Shown: positions 9,505 through 18,177, counted from the first letter of the stretch. The stretch: DNA of 64,000 nt from Caulobacter radicis (GCF_003094615.1 NZ_QDKO01000037.1:62001-126000); one strand, 5' to 3'. The notes: generated from the letters alone by a model not told the origin. Program-made: numbers and translations.

Positions 9505-9516
9505 CGGGGTGGCGTG

Positions 9517-10062
9517 ATGCGATCTGGCCAGAGGGGAACGGCTTCCGACCTGACCGGCCTGCTGGAGGCCCACTACGAGGATCTCCGCCGCTTCGCCGCC
9601 CGCAAGGCCCGCTCGGCCAGCCTCGCCGACGACGTGATGCAGGACGCCTGGCTCAAGCTGTCTGACCTGACCCGCGCGCCGGGCTTCGATGGCGCCGCCG
9701 TGCGCAATCCGCTCAGCTACCTGCGCCGGATCATCGCCAATCTCGTGGTCGACCGCCAGCGCCAGGCGGCCGCCCAGGCCCGGCGGATCTCGCCGGGCGA
9801 GCTGCCGCTGGACGCCGGCAGCGACGCGCCCTCGGCCTTCCAGGTGCTGGCCGGCCGCCAGGAGATCGCCATCGTCCAGGCCGCCATCGCCGAACTGCCC
9901 GACAAGTGCCGGCAGGTGATCCTGCTCTATCGCGGCCACGACCTGACCATGCAGCAGGTCGCCGATCGTCTGGGGATCTCGCCGCGCACGGTCGAAAACC
10001 ATCTGGCCAAGGCCATGAGCCACTGCCGCCGCCGGCTGAAGGAAGCGCGCGGCGATGGATGA
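9517..10062 (+). CDS. ECF sigma factor, FecI type
   Basis: RNA polymerase sigma factor of about 181 aa, here in the hasI/fecI position of a cell-surface-signalling operon. Sigma region 2 is seen in EAHYEDLRRFAARKARSASL, ADDVMQDAWLKL and YLRRIIANLVVDRQR. Region 4 is seen in LPDKCRQVILLYR and LTMQQVADRLGISPRTVENH. These are FecI-like signatures. I prefer the ATG at 9517 (MRSGQRGTASDL) because the only earlier in-frame ATG lies inside the Fur-like palindrome. It overlaps the next gene by 8 bases, indicating translational coupling with its anti-sigma partner. Iron control through the Fur box is inferred. Confidence 0.93.
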   Translation: MRSGQRGTASDLTGLLEAHYEDLRRFAARKARSASLADDVMQDAWLKLSDLTRAPGFDGAAVRNPLSYLRRIIANLVVDRQRQAAAQARRISPGELPLDAGSDAPSAFQVLAGRQEIAIVQAAIAELPDKCRQVILLYRGHDLTMQQVADRLGISPRTVENHLAKAMSHCRRRLKEARGDG

Positions 10063-11092
10063 GACTAGGGGAAGCGCGGGCGCCGGTTCGTCCTGTCAAT
10101 CGGGAGGACCAAAAGCCCACATGAGCGACAAGGACAAAAGCACGGGCGGGGACGAGGCGCTGTTCGACGCGGCGGCGCGACGGACGCTGCGCCTGCGCGA
10201 TGGCGCCGACGCCGCCGAGCATGCCGCCTGGCTGGCCGCGGGGCCGGGCCGGGCCGAAGCCACGGCCGAGGCCGACCACATCCTCTCGCTCATCGGCGCG
10301 GCCACGGCGCCTGAAGTCAACGCGACGTTCCAGCCGCGACGACGGCGAGGCGCCCCTGCCGTCGCCGCTCCGCGCCGCCGGACGTGGAAGATCCCGGCGG
10401 CCGTCGCGGCTTGCCTGGTGCTGGCGCTGGGAACGGGCGTCGCGCTCGAGATCCTGGCGCCCGCCGATCCGAACCGTCTGGTCGCCCAAGTCGGCGAAGT
10501 GCGCCGGCAGGTGCTGGCCGACGGAAGCGCCGTGACGCTGAACACCGGCGCGGTGCTCGACGTCCGCTACGGGCCCGAAGGCCGCCACGTGCGGCTGGTC
10601 AAGGGCGAGGCGTTCTTCGACGTGGTTCACGATCCTTCGCGGCCGTTCGTGGTCGAGAGCCGGGCCGGCAGCGCCCGGGTGCTGGGCACGGCCTTCGACG
10701 TGCGCCTGGCGGGCGACAAGGCCCGGGTCAGCGTGCTGCGTGGCGCGGTGCGGGTCGAGCCGGCGCATGGCGGCGGGATGGCGGTGCTGCGGGCCGGGCA
10801 GGGCGCCTGGCTTGATGGCGCGGCGCCCAAGGCCCTGGCGCTGGAAGATCCGGCCGCCGTCGACGCCTGGAGGCAGGGGCGCCTCGTCGTCTATCACCGC
10901 CCGTTGGCCGAGGTGGTCGACGAGATCGGCCGCTACAGGCGCGGCAAGGTGTTCGTCCGTGGCCAGGCCCTGGCCGCCCGACCGGTGTCGGGGGTGTTCG
11001 ACGTCGCGCGGCCCGACGCCGCCATCGACGCCCTGGCCGCTTCGCTGGACCTTCGTACGGCCCGCATGGGCGGCTTCGTCCTGCTCTACTGA
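10055..11092 (+). CDS. FecR-family anti-sigma factor / signal transducer
   Basis: Inner-membrane regulator of 345 aa that would hold the adjacent ECF sigma factor and relay a signal from the receptor STN domain. N-terminal FecR_N (DUF4880)-type segment at about 30-85 (DEALFDAAARRTLRLRDG, AEHAAWLAAGP), a transmembrane helix at about 110-133 (IPAAVAACLVLALGTGVALE), the FecR domain at about 138-240 (EVRRQVLADGSAVTLNTGA, VKGEAFFDVVHDPSRPFVV) and a C-terminal DUF4974-like domain at about 280-345. The start overlaps the sigma gene; a second candidate ATG at 10121 (MSDKDKS) is also possible. Confidence 0.93.
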   Translation: MDETRGSAGAGSSCQSGGPKAHMSDKDKSTGGDEALFDAAARRTLRLRDGADAAEHAAWLAAGPGRAEATAEADHILSLIGAATAPEVNATFQPRRRRGAPAVAAPRRRTWKIPAAVAACLVLALGTGVALEILAPADPNRLVAQVGEVRRQVLADGSAVTLNTGAVLDVRYGPEGRHVRLVKGEAFFDVVHDPSRPFVVESRAGSARVLGTAFDVRLAGDKARVSVLRGAVRVEPAHGGGMAVLRAGQGAWLDGAAPKALALEDPAAVDAWRQGRLVVYHRPLAEVVDEIGRYRRGKVFVRGQALAARPVSGVFDVARPDAAIDALAASLDLRTARMGGFVLLY

Positions 11093-11231
11093 CCGGCTCG
11101 TAACGTCTCCGCAAAAAAATCGACGAGGTCGCTAGGGGATCTCGCTGCCGGGTTTCGTCTCTCCATCATAAGATGCAATTGAGTGTCGCTCGCAATAATG
11201 AGCGACCCACGAGACGAGACCGACCACCGAC
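11093..11231 (+). promoter_or_regulatory. Receptor promoter/leader with inverted repeat
   Basis: A 139-base spacer between fecR-like and receptor genes, AT-richer than its surroundings. It contains a perfect 7-bp inverted repeat (gtcgctc at 11185-11191, gagcgac at 11200-11206) 26 bases before the receptor start. A cgtctc element near 11156 could be part of a sigma-FecI-type -10 box, but this is weak. It is the expected site for the autoregulated sigma-dependent promoter. Confidence 0.5.
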
Positions 11232-14210
11232 ATGACGACGCCTGTTACCCGCCCCGGCCTGCTTCCTCGTATCCGCCGGCTGTCGTTGTGCCTGGCCCTG
11301 GCATCGGCCAGCCCGCTGGCCCTGGGCGCGCTGCCCGCCGCCGCCCAGGAAAGCGCGGCCTTCTCGGTCGACATTCCGGCCCAGCCGCTGCCCCAGGCGC
11401 TGAGCCAGTTCTCGCTGCAGACCAGGGTCCAGATCGTCTACGCCGTCGAGGCGCCGTATGGCCGCCGCGCCCCCGCCGTGCGCGGCCGCTTCAGCCAGGG
11501 CGAGATCCTGTCGCGCCTGCTGGCCGGCAGCGGCGTCACCTGGCGCGAGGTGCGCCCCGGCGTCGTCACGCTTGAAGCCGCCCCCAGCGCCAAGGGAGCG
11601 GTCGTCACCGACGCCCTGCGGGTCGAGGGCGCGACCGGCGGCGGCGAGGCGCTCAGCGCCCGCGACGCTCTAGGCTATGACGGCGTCTACGACCTGGACG
11701 GCGCCTCCACCTATGCCGGTAAGGCGCAGGTCGAGCGCTACAAGGGCGTCAGCCCCGCCGATGTGCTCAAGGGCATGGTCGGGGTGTTCAGCGGCGACGC
11801 CCGCAACAGCGGCGCGCTCGACCCAAGCGTCCGCGGCGTCGAAGGGCCCGGCCGCGTGCCGGTGATCATCGACGGCGGCGAGCAAGCCCTGACCGTCTGG
11901 CGCGGCTACAACGGCGCCAACAACAGAAGCTACATCGATCCCAGCCTGGTCGGCGGGGTGCAGGTGCTGAAGGGGCCGTCCCTGACGGCGGGCGTCCACA
12001 CCTCCGTCGGCGGGGCGGTGGTCATCGACACCCTCTCGCCGCGCGACATCCTGCGCGAGGGCGAGCGCTACGGCGCCGAGGTCCGCATCGAGGGCGGCAA
12101 CAACTCCACAAAGCCGCGCCTGCCGACCCTGCTGACCGGCCAGGATTACCGCAACGTGCCGGGCTTTCCCGGCTCGACCGGAACCACTGGCTTTCCCAAC
12201 AGCCCGTACAACGATCCCTACGTGCAGGTGACGCCGCGCACCTCGGGTGACAACGACACCGTCTCGTTCGGCGACCGGGCCGCACGGCTGGCCATCGCGG
12301 GGCGCAGCGACGACTTCGAATGGCTGGCCGCCTACGCCTGGCGCGAGCGCGGCAACTACTTCGCCGGCGAGAGCGAGGCTGACTACTACAGGCAGACCAG
12401 CCTGCCGACGCCGTCCGGCCCGCAGGACCTGATCAAGCGCCTGGCCTTCAACTACCAGCCCGGCAACGAGGTCCCCAACACCTCCAGCGAGATGAGTTCG
12501 TGGCTGGGCAAGCTGGTCTGGAAGATCAGCGATGCTCAGCAGCTGAAGTTCGGCGTGCGCGACACCGTCTCGACCTATGGCGAGGTGATGCCCTCGCGGA
12601 TCATCTCGGTCGGCAACAACGGCATGGGCAAGGTGCAGTGGCCGCTCAGCGAGGTCCACGCCACCGCCTGGAACGTCGATTACCGGCTCAAGCCCGGCGG
12701 TCGCTGGGTGGACCTGAAGACTTCGGTCTGGCTGACCCGCACCAACAGCCACACCTACAGCGCCGGCGGCTTCCCCAACTGGGCCCAGAACGCCGCCAAC
12801 CCGATCATCAAGAACACCGCGCTGGCCAACGCCAAGAACGATCGCTACGGCCTGTCGGCCAGCAACAAGATGCGCCTGGCGCCGACCCTCGACCTGGTGG
12901 TCGCCGGCGACTGGCAGCACGAGAAGCTGACCTCGCCCGACGTCTGGGGCGGTACGTTCGACGGCTGGCGCCAGTACCCCCGGGCCGGCCGGCGCGAGGA
13001 ATACAACGTCCACGCCAATCTCGAATGGCGGCCGGTCAGCGAGCTGACCCTGACCGCCGGCGCTCGCTACTCGCACTACTGGGCGTTCGACGACTTCCTG
13101 GCCGAGCAGCTGGCCAAGGGCGTGGTGTTCACCAACTACGTCTTCACCGACGGCTCGGTGCTGTACCGCACCCTGGTCAACGGCCGCACGGTCAACAACC
13201 GCATCGCCTGGGAGCGCGACAGCACCGGCAAGTTCACCCGCGCCACCAACCCCTGCGTCAACGGCTTCCTCAATAGCGTGGCCAACGCCACCGGCTATTG
13301 CGTGGCGTCGCTGAACCAGGCGCCGGTCACCGCCGTCAGCCGCACCCAGCGCGGCGACGGCTGGACGCCCGCGGTCTCGGCGACCTTCAACTTCACGCCC
13401 AACGCCCGGGCCTATGCTCGCTATGCCGAAGCCTACCGCTTCCCCAGCCTGTTCGAGAGCACGGTGGGCTTCTCGGCCGCCATCGACCCGACCCGGCCCT
13501 TGAAGCCGGAGCACGCCCGCACCTGGGAGGTCGCCTACATCCACGACCTGTCGGCGCTGCTGTCGCTGCCGGAAGGCCAGCGCGCCGACGTCAGGCTGAC
13601 CTGGTTCCGCAACCGCACCAGCAACGTCATCGAGCGCGGCACGCAGCTGCAGCTGTCCAACATGGAAAAGCAGATCATCGAGGGGATCGAGCTCCAGGCC
13701 CGCTACGACAACGGCCGCCTGTTCGCCGACTTTTCCGCCGCCCACAACTTCAAGAACAAGGTCTGCGACCGCCAGCAGGCGATCCTGAAGGCGCCCAACA
13801 CCGGCATCGTGCCCGACTGCGTGAACTTCGGCTTCGTCGGCGGCTACCTGCTGACCCAGGCCACGCCCGAGAACTCGGCCAACCTGAACCTCGGCGCCCG
13901 CTTCCTCGAGCGCCGGCTCGAGGTCGGCGTGCGCGGCGTCTACTACAGCGGCTACGACAATCCCGAGCTCGACCGCTTCATCGGCGGGGCCACCGCCACC
14001 CGCGTCGACGGCTGGGCGCTGAACACGCCCTACCTGTGGGACGACATCGTCACGGTCGACGCCTACGCCAACTTCAAGCTCAACGAGAAGGTCCGGTTCG
14101 AGCTGGTCGGGACCAATCTCAACGACCGCTACTACACCGATCCCCTGACCCGCACGGCCCAGCCGGCCCCCGGGCGCACGCTGAAGCTCAGCATGACCGC
14201 CCGCTACTGA
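11232..14210 (+). CDS. TonB-dependent receptor with STN signalling domain (HasR/HphR-like position)
   Basis: Outer-membrane transducer-type receptor, 992 aa. Signal peptide to about residue 38 (cleavage near AAAQ). STN domain at about 43-95 (FSVDIPAQPLPQALSQFSLQ, then a segment ending in VTLEAAP), which contacts FecR in related systems. Plug at about 150-275 (RVPVIIDGGEQALTVWRGYN, GVQVLKGPSLTAGVHTSVGG). The remainder is barrel, with an AYRFPSLFEST segment where haem receptors carry their FRAP box, and an LSMTARY end. Context (Fur-like box, FecIR, secreted cargo, Slam, TonB) points to haem or a haem-loaded hemophore; that ligand is an inference. A 114-base spacer with a hairpin follows. Confidence 0.92.
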   Translation: MTTPVTRPGLLPRIRRLSLCLALASASPLALGALPAAAQESAAFSVDIPAQPLPQALSQFSLQTRVQIVYAVEAPYGRRAPAVRGRFSQGEILSRLLAGSGVTWREVRPGVVTLEAAPSAKGAVVTDALRVEGATGGGEALSARDALGYDGVYDLDGASTYAGKAQVERYKGVSPADVLKGMVGVFSGDARNSGALDPSVRGVEGPGRVPVIIDGGEQALTVWRGYNGANNRSYIDPSLVGGVQVLKGPSLTAGVHTSVGGAVVIDTLSPRDILREGERYGAEVRIEGGNNSTKPRLPTLLTGQDYRNVPGFPGSTGTTGFPNSPYNDPYVQVTPRTSGDNDTVSFGDRAARLAIAGRSDDFEWLAAYAWRERGNYFAGESEADYYRQTSLPTPSGPQDLIKRLAFNYQPGNEVPNTSSEMSSWLGKLVWKISDAQQLKFGVRDTVSTYGEVMPSRIISVGNNGMGKVQWPLSEVHATAWNVDYRLKPGGRWVDLKTSVWLTRTNSHTYSAGGFPNWAQNAANPIIKNTALANAKNDRYGLSASNKMRLAPTLDLVVAGDWQHEKLTSPDVWGGTFDGWRQYPRAGRREEYNVHANLEWRPVSELTLTAGARYSHYWAFDDFLAEQLAKGVVFTNYVFTDGSVLYRTLVNGRTVNNRIAWERDSTGKFTRATNPCVNGFLNSVANATGYCVASLNQAPVTAVSRTQRGDGWTPAVSATFNFTPNARAYARYAEAYRFPSLFESTVGFSAAIDPTRPLKPEHARTWEVAYIHDLSALLSLPEGQRADVRLTWFRNRTSNVIERGTQLQLSNMEKQIIEGIELQARYDNGRLFADFSAAHNFKNKVCDRQQAILKAPNTGIVPDCVNFGFVGGYLLTQATPENSANLNLGARFLERRLEVGVRGVYYSGYDNPELDRFIGGATATRVDGWALNTPYLWDDIVTVDAYANFKLNEKVRFELVGTNLNDRYYTDPLTRTAQPAPGRTLKLSMTARY

Positions 14211-14231
14211 CCCCCAATTCACGGCTTTCGG

Positions 14232-14254
14232 CGCGTCGGCTCCCTACCGACGCG
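14232..14254 (+). other. Intercistronic hairpin between receptor and cargo genes
   Basis: Perfect 8-bp inverted repeat (cgcgtcgg at 14232-14239, ccgacgcg at 14247-14254) with a 7-base loop and no T-run. It looks like an mRNA-processing or 3'-stabilising hairpin, or a partial terminator setting receptor-to-cargo stoichiometry. Confidence 0.5.
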
Positions 14255-14324
14255 GCGGACGCCGCTGGATGAGCCCGGGCCTCCATCGAAGAGGCCCATT
14301 CAACTAAGCATCGGAGAAGACGAG

Positions 14325-15089
14325 ATGTCCCGTTCGACCTTCAAGACGCTGATCCTGGCCTCGATCGCCGCCGCCGCCCTGACGGGCGTCGCCCATGCCG
14401 GCATCGTCGGCGAGTCCACCGACGAAACCCACCTGAAGGTGGGCGCCAGCGTGATCAACGCGGGTCCGCACACCGCCGGCAAGGCCGGCGTGGCCGTCGC
14501 CTCGATCGGTCTGTCGGCCTATGTCGACTTCCAGGGCCTTTCGGCCTCGGCCCCGCCGTCGGGCGGCGTCAGCACGATCAACAACCCGTCGACCGCGCCG
14601 GGCAGCCACAACGGCATGGGCGTGTTCAACTTCGCCAAGGTCAGCACCGGCGACTTCTGGTTCGGCGAGTGGTCCGACACCGCCAACGCCAATGACGGCA
14701 CCCACACCGTCTACTACGTCGGCGACGACACCGGCGCGACCGCCGGCTCGGGCACGGCCAGCTACACCGTGAAGGGCCTCAGCGACTACGCCACCAACGG
14801 CATCCTGGAAGGGACCTTCAACGCCGACTTCACCGCCGGCACGCTGGGCGGCTACGTCCAGAGCGCCTCGACCGGCTACAAGGTCGACATCGGCTCGGTG
14901 GGCATCTCGGGCCTGAACATCGCCAGCACCACGGCCAACGCCACGGCCACGCAAGGGACCTCCACCCTGGCCTCGGGCGGCGAAGTCAGCGGCAAGTTCT
15001 TCGGCGCCAACGCCGCGGCCCTGGCCGGTCTGGTCACCTTCGGCGGCAACAGCGTCTACGACACCGCCTTCGGCGGCACGAAGAACTGA
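14325..15089 (+). CDS. Secreted hemophilin-like Slam cargo (TbpB-type barrel)
   Basis: Small exported protein, 254 aa. Sec signal peptide MSRSTFKTLILASIAAAALT..GVAHA, cleavage after A25, with no lipobox cysteine; the protein has no cysteine at all, so it should be released rather than lipid-anchored. The C-terminal third is Gly/Ser/Thr-rich beta structure ending in the TbpB-barrel signature GGEVSGKFFGANAAALAGLV (219-238), as seen in Slam-secreted surface proteins and hemophilins such as HphA. Histidines available for haem are H36, H49, H95 and H127. It directly precedes the Slam gene and follows its probable receptor. The haem-binding role is inferred. It is not a HasA homologue: HasA lacks a signal peptide. 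Confidence 0.78.
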   Translation: MSRSTFKTLILASIAAAALTGVAHAGIVGESTDETHLKVGASVINAGPHTAGKAGVAVASIGLSAYVDFQGLSASAPPSGGVSTINNPSTAPGSHNGMGVFNFAKVSTGDFWFGEWSDTANANDGTHTVYYVGDDTGATAGSGTASYTVKGLSDYATNGILEGTFNADFTAGTLGGYVQSASTGYKVDIGSVGISGLNIASTTANATATQGTSTLASGGEVSGKFFGANAAALAGLVTFGGNSVYDTAFGGTKN

Positions 15090-15136
15090 GGATGCGAGGG
15101 GCGGGGGCCGGCTGGCCCTCGCCCCAAGCCCTTACG

Positions 15137-16633
15137 ATGAGCAGGTCGTCCGTTCCCAAGCGTTTTCCGCTCCGCGCCGCCGCCGGCTGCGCGGCTTTCG
15201 TCGTTCTGGCCCTGGCCGGCGCCGCCCGCGCCCAGGTCGACGACGACACCCGCCTGCGCCTCGACCAGGACCTGTCGCGCCGCGCCGCCGAGCGCGAGGC
15301 CAGGACGCGGCAGGAGACCGCCCCCGACGTGCTGGTCATCGACGGCCAGGCCTATACCGTGGGCCCGGGCGCCGACGACGTCGGCAAGGCTCTCTACCTT
15401 TCCCTTTCTCGCCGCCAGTGGACCGACGCCCGCCGCTTTCTGAAGGCCTATCTGGCCTTGCCCGAGCGCGACCCGATGCTGGTCTGCTACGCGCAAGGGC
15501 AACTGGCGCGGCAGGACGGCGACCTGCGCGCGGCCGAACGCAGCTACCGTCAGCTTCTCGTCCTGCAACCCGGCTTCATGCCGGGACGGATCGAGCTGGC
15601 CCGCGTGCTGTTCGAGGACCAGCGCGACCGCGAGGCCGAGGCGGCCTTCCGCGCCGTCCTGGCCGACATGCCCAATGACGACGCCCGGGCCGTCGGCGTG
15701 CGCCGCACCGTCGAGAGCTTCCTGGCGGCCCTGAAGCGCCGCCGCTCCTGGACCGGCCAAGTCGCGCTGGGTCCGGGCTGGAACTCCAACATCAATCAGG
15801 CCTCGGGCAGCTATGCCTGCCTGCTGCCGGGACCGGAGGGGATCTGCTTCTTCGACCGCAAGACGCCCGACCCGCTGGGCGCGGCGACGGTCAGCTTCGA
15901 GACCGTGCTCAATCGCCGCCTGCCGCTGCGGGGCTCCGGCGGTCTGACCTTCCGCGGCATGGCCTATGGCGAGCTCTATCCGGAGGAGGGTCGCTACAAC
16001 CAGGCCACCTTCGTCGCCCAGGCCGGGTTCGACTACCGCACCGCGCGGCTGGCGTTTGGCGTCGCGCCGTCGCTGGATGTCGGAACCATGGGCGCCGAGC
16101 GGCTGTACGAGGCACCCGGTCTGCACGCCGAGGTCAGCCGCACGCTCGGCGCCTCGACCCTGGTCAAGCTGGAGGGCGACTACAAGGCCATGCGCTACAG
16201 CCGGACCGCGTTCGCCGCGCTGGACGGCGACCAGGCGTCGCTGTTCCTGACCGCCTGGCGCGGCCTCGCCGGCGGATGGACGGTGTTTGGCGGCATGGAC
16301 TTGCTCGACAAGGACGCCGATCGCGCGGTCAACGCCTATCGCCAGGCCGGCCTGCGGCTGGGGGCCGCGACGCCGACGATGAAGGGCTTCAACGGAACTC
16401 TGTTCGCCTCGGCCCGGCGCAAGCGCTGGGACGCCGTCAACGAGACGCTGGAGGCGCGCCGCCGCGACGACGAGCAGTCCTTCACCGCCATCCTGCGCGC
16501 GCCGCGCTGGAAGACGCCCGGTGGCTTCACGCCCAGCCTGACCTTGCAGTACGCCAAGGTGGCCAGCAGCATCGACTGGTTGTTCTCCTACGAGAAGACG
16601 GCCGCCAGCCTGAAGCTGGAGCGGGTGTTCTGA
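15137..16633 (+). CDS. Slam translocon (type XI secretion, DUF560)
   Basis: Surface lipoprotein assembly modulator, the outer-membrane export channel of type XI secretion, 498 aa. Signal peptide MSRSSVPKRFPLRAAAGCAA.., cleavage near ARA. TPR-rich periplasmic domain at about 70-205 (DARRFLKAYLALPERDPMLV, DGDLRAAERSYRQLLVLQPG). The DUF560 beta-barrel begins at about 210 with the Slam hallmark ALGPGWNSNINQAS and ends in SLKLERVF. I chose the ATG at 15137 because the signal peptide starts there; an in-frame ATG at 15092 would add 15 residues. It is 47 bases after its presumed cargo and overlaps tonB by one base, so all are co-transcribed. Confidence 0.9.
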   Translation: MSRSSVPKRFPLRAAAGCAAFVVLALAGAARAQVDDDTRLRLDQDLSRRAAEREARTRQETAPDVLVIDGQAYTVGPGADDVGKALYLSLSRRQWTDARRFLKAYLALPERDPMLVCYAQGQLARQDGDLRAAERSYRQLLVLQPGFMPGRIELARVLFEDQRDREAEAAFRAVLADMPNDDARAVGVRRTVESFLAALKRRRSWTGQVALGPGWNSNINQASGSYACLLPGPEGICFFDRKTPDPLGAATVSFETVLNRRLPLRGSGGLTFRGMAYGELYPEEGRYNQATFVAQAGFDYRTARLAFGVAPSLDVGTMGAERLYEAPGLHAEVSRTLGASTLVKLEGDYKAMRYSRTAFAALDGDQASLFLTAWRGLAGGWTVFGGMDLLDKDADRAVNAYRQAGLRLGAATPTMKGFNGTLFASARRKRWDAVNETLEARRRDDEQSFTAILRAPRWKTPGGFTPSLTLQYAKVASSIDWLFSYEKTAASLKLERVF

Positions 16634-17409
16634 TGTTGCAGGCCCTGCCCATGACGGTGCTGGAAATCCCGTACGAGCCGCTCGCGGCCGCCGGCCGAAA
16701 GCGCCGCTGGAGCCTTGCGCTGTCCGGAGCGGTGGTGCTGCACGTGGCCCTGCTGCTGGGCGCCTATCTGAAGCTCGCCCGGCCCGAGATGCCTCAGGCC
16801 GCGCCGATCGAGGCGATCGCCGTGGAGTTCGCCGTCGAGCCGGTCGCGCCGCCGCGTCCCAAGGACGAGCGCCCGCCCGGGCCGGAGGCCAAGCCCAGTC
16901 CGGCCGCCGTCGCCGCGCCGGCGCCGCCCAAGGCCATCGACCGGCCGCCCGATCCGCGCGGCGTCCTGCCGCCCCAGCAGCGATCCGTCGCCCAGGCGGT
17001 GGAGGCGGACGCCTCGGCGCGGGCCTCGACGCCGCGCGAGGCTTCGGCGCCGCCCGCCGTGCCGGCGCCCCCCGCGCCGGTCATGGCCGCGCCGCGCACC
17101 TCGGCCGCCGCCGCCCGCGACGCGGCGGTCAGCTGGCGCGGCCTGATCCTGGGACGTTTGAAGGCCTACAAGCGTTACCCGCGCCGCGCCCAGAGCGCGG
17201 GGCAGGAGGGCGTGGTCCACGTCGCCTTCATGGTCGACCGGACGGGCAGGGTGCTGGGCGCGAGGATCGCCAAGGGTTCGGGCTATCCGCTGCTGGACGA
17301 GGAGGCCCTGGCCACGGTCCGCCGGGCCTCGCCCATGCCGCCGCCGCCCGACGACGTGGCGGGCGATCCCGTCGAGGTGCTCGTGCCCGTGGAGTTCTTC
17401 GTCGGCTGA
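16633..17409 (+). CDS. tonB: Operon-specific TonB (HasB-like position)
   Basis: Energy-transducing inner-membrane protein, 258 aa. Cytoplasmic N-terminus with a basic patch (GRKRRW), one transmembrane helix at about 30-50 (LALSGAVVLHVALLLGAYL), a long Pro/Ala-rich periplasmic linker at about 55-160 and a C-terminal TonB domain at about 170-258 (RYPRRAQSAGQEGVVHVAFM, SGYPLLDEEAL, PVEFFVG). The start shares one base with the Slam stop, so it is a dedicated TonB of this operon, as HasB is in the has operon. Confidence 0.93.
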   Translation: MLQALPMTVLEIPYEPLAAAGRKRRWSLALSGAVVLHVALLLGAYLKLARPEMPQAAPIEAIAVEFAVEPVAPPRPKDERPPGPEAKPSPAAVAAPAPPKAIDRPPDPRGVLPPQQRSVAQAVEADASARASTPREASAPPAVPAPPAPVMAAPRTSAAAARDAAVSWRGLILGRLKAYKRYPRRAQSAGQEGVVHVAFMVDRTGRVLGARIAKGSGYPLLDEEALATVRRASPMPPPPDDVAGDPVEVLVPVEFFVG

Positions 17410-17550
17410 GCGCGAGGGCAGGGGCGCCTGACCGGTCGATTGTCACCGGTTACGGCTAGCCAAGACCGCGTCACGCTGTAGAGTTGAGTCGAGTGTTCGC
17501 GGCTGGGCCTGGTCTTGGTCGCGAAGGGGGCGAATGCGGGTTTCCGGCGC

Positions 17551-18177
17551 GTGACAGTTTCGAGAGGGGCGTCGGACGACGCGGTCGTCGCGGCGCACGC
17601 ACGGCTGGCGAAGGACGCCGGTTTCCAGTTCGACCAGGCGGTCTTCGTACCGCCCAAGATCCCCGAGTGGCTGCGCTACGTCGGCAAGTTCCTCGAATTC
17701 ATCGCGCCCTATCTGAAGTGGGTGTTCTGGATCGGCGTGACCGTGCTGGTGCTGCTGATCCTCTACGCCATCGTTCGTGAACTGCTGCGCATCTGGGCGC
17801 CGGCGCCGCGGGCGATCAAGCCGCTGGTGGTCGCCGAGGCCGGCTGGCGTCCCGACGCGGCCGACGCGCGCGATCTGCTGGCCGCCGCCGACGAACTGGC
17901 CGCCAAGGGCCTCTTCGTCGAGGCCGCCCACCTGATCCTGCTGCGCAGCGTGCAGGACATCGAGAAGCGCCGTCCCCGATCGGTGAAGATCTCGCTGACC
18001 GCGCGTGAGATCGCCGCTCTGCCCGCCATTCCCGACTCCGCCCGAGGGGCCTTCGTCGGCATCGCCCGCCTCGTCGAGCGGGGCCTGTTCGGCGGCCGCC
18101 CGGTCGGCGCCCAGGACTTCGCCGAATGCCGCGCGGCCTATGAGGCCTTCGCCCTGCCTGACGGATGGCGCGGATGA
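17551..18177 (+). CDS. DUF4129-domain membrane protein
   Basis: Small membrane protein of about 208 aa opening the MoxR-type operon. One strong transmembrane helix at about 50-72 (WVFWIGVTVLVLLILYAIVR) and a C-terminal DUF4129-like cytoplasmic helical domain (LAAKGLFVEAAHLILLRSVQ, RPRSVKISLTAREIAALP). The start is uncertain: GTG at 17551 is preferred; an upstream TTG at 17515 is in frame. DUF4129 proteins usually accompany MoxR-DUF58 modules, sometimes fused to transglutaminase; their role is unknown. The stop overlaps the next start in ATGA. Confidence 0.8.
   Translation: MTVSRGASDDAVVAAHARLAKDAGFQFDQAVFVPPKIPEWLRYVGKFLEFIAPYLKWVFWIGVTVLVLLILYAIVRELLRIWAPAPRAIKPLVVAEAGWRPDAADARDLLAAADELAAKGLFVEAAHLILLRSVQDIEKRRPRSVKISLTAREIAALPAIPDSARGAFVGIARLVERGLFGGRPVGAQDFAECRAAYEAFALPDGWRG

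Noticed and set aside
11670..14222. Long minus-strand open frame opposite the STN receptor
   Set aside because: Same mirror effect; the plus-strand protein has a signal peptide, STN, plug and barrel motifs.
14325..15089. Cargo gene as a true HasA homologue
   Set aside because: HasA proteins have no N-terminal signal peptide and use a C-terminal type I signal; this protein has a Sec signal and a TbpB-like end, and Slam follows it.
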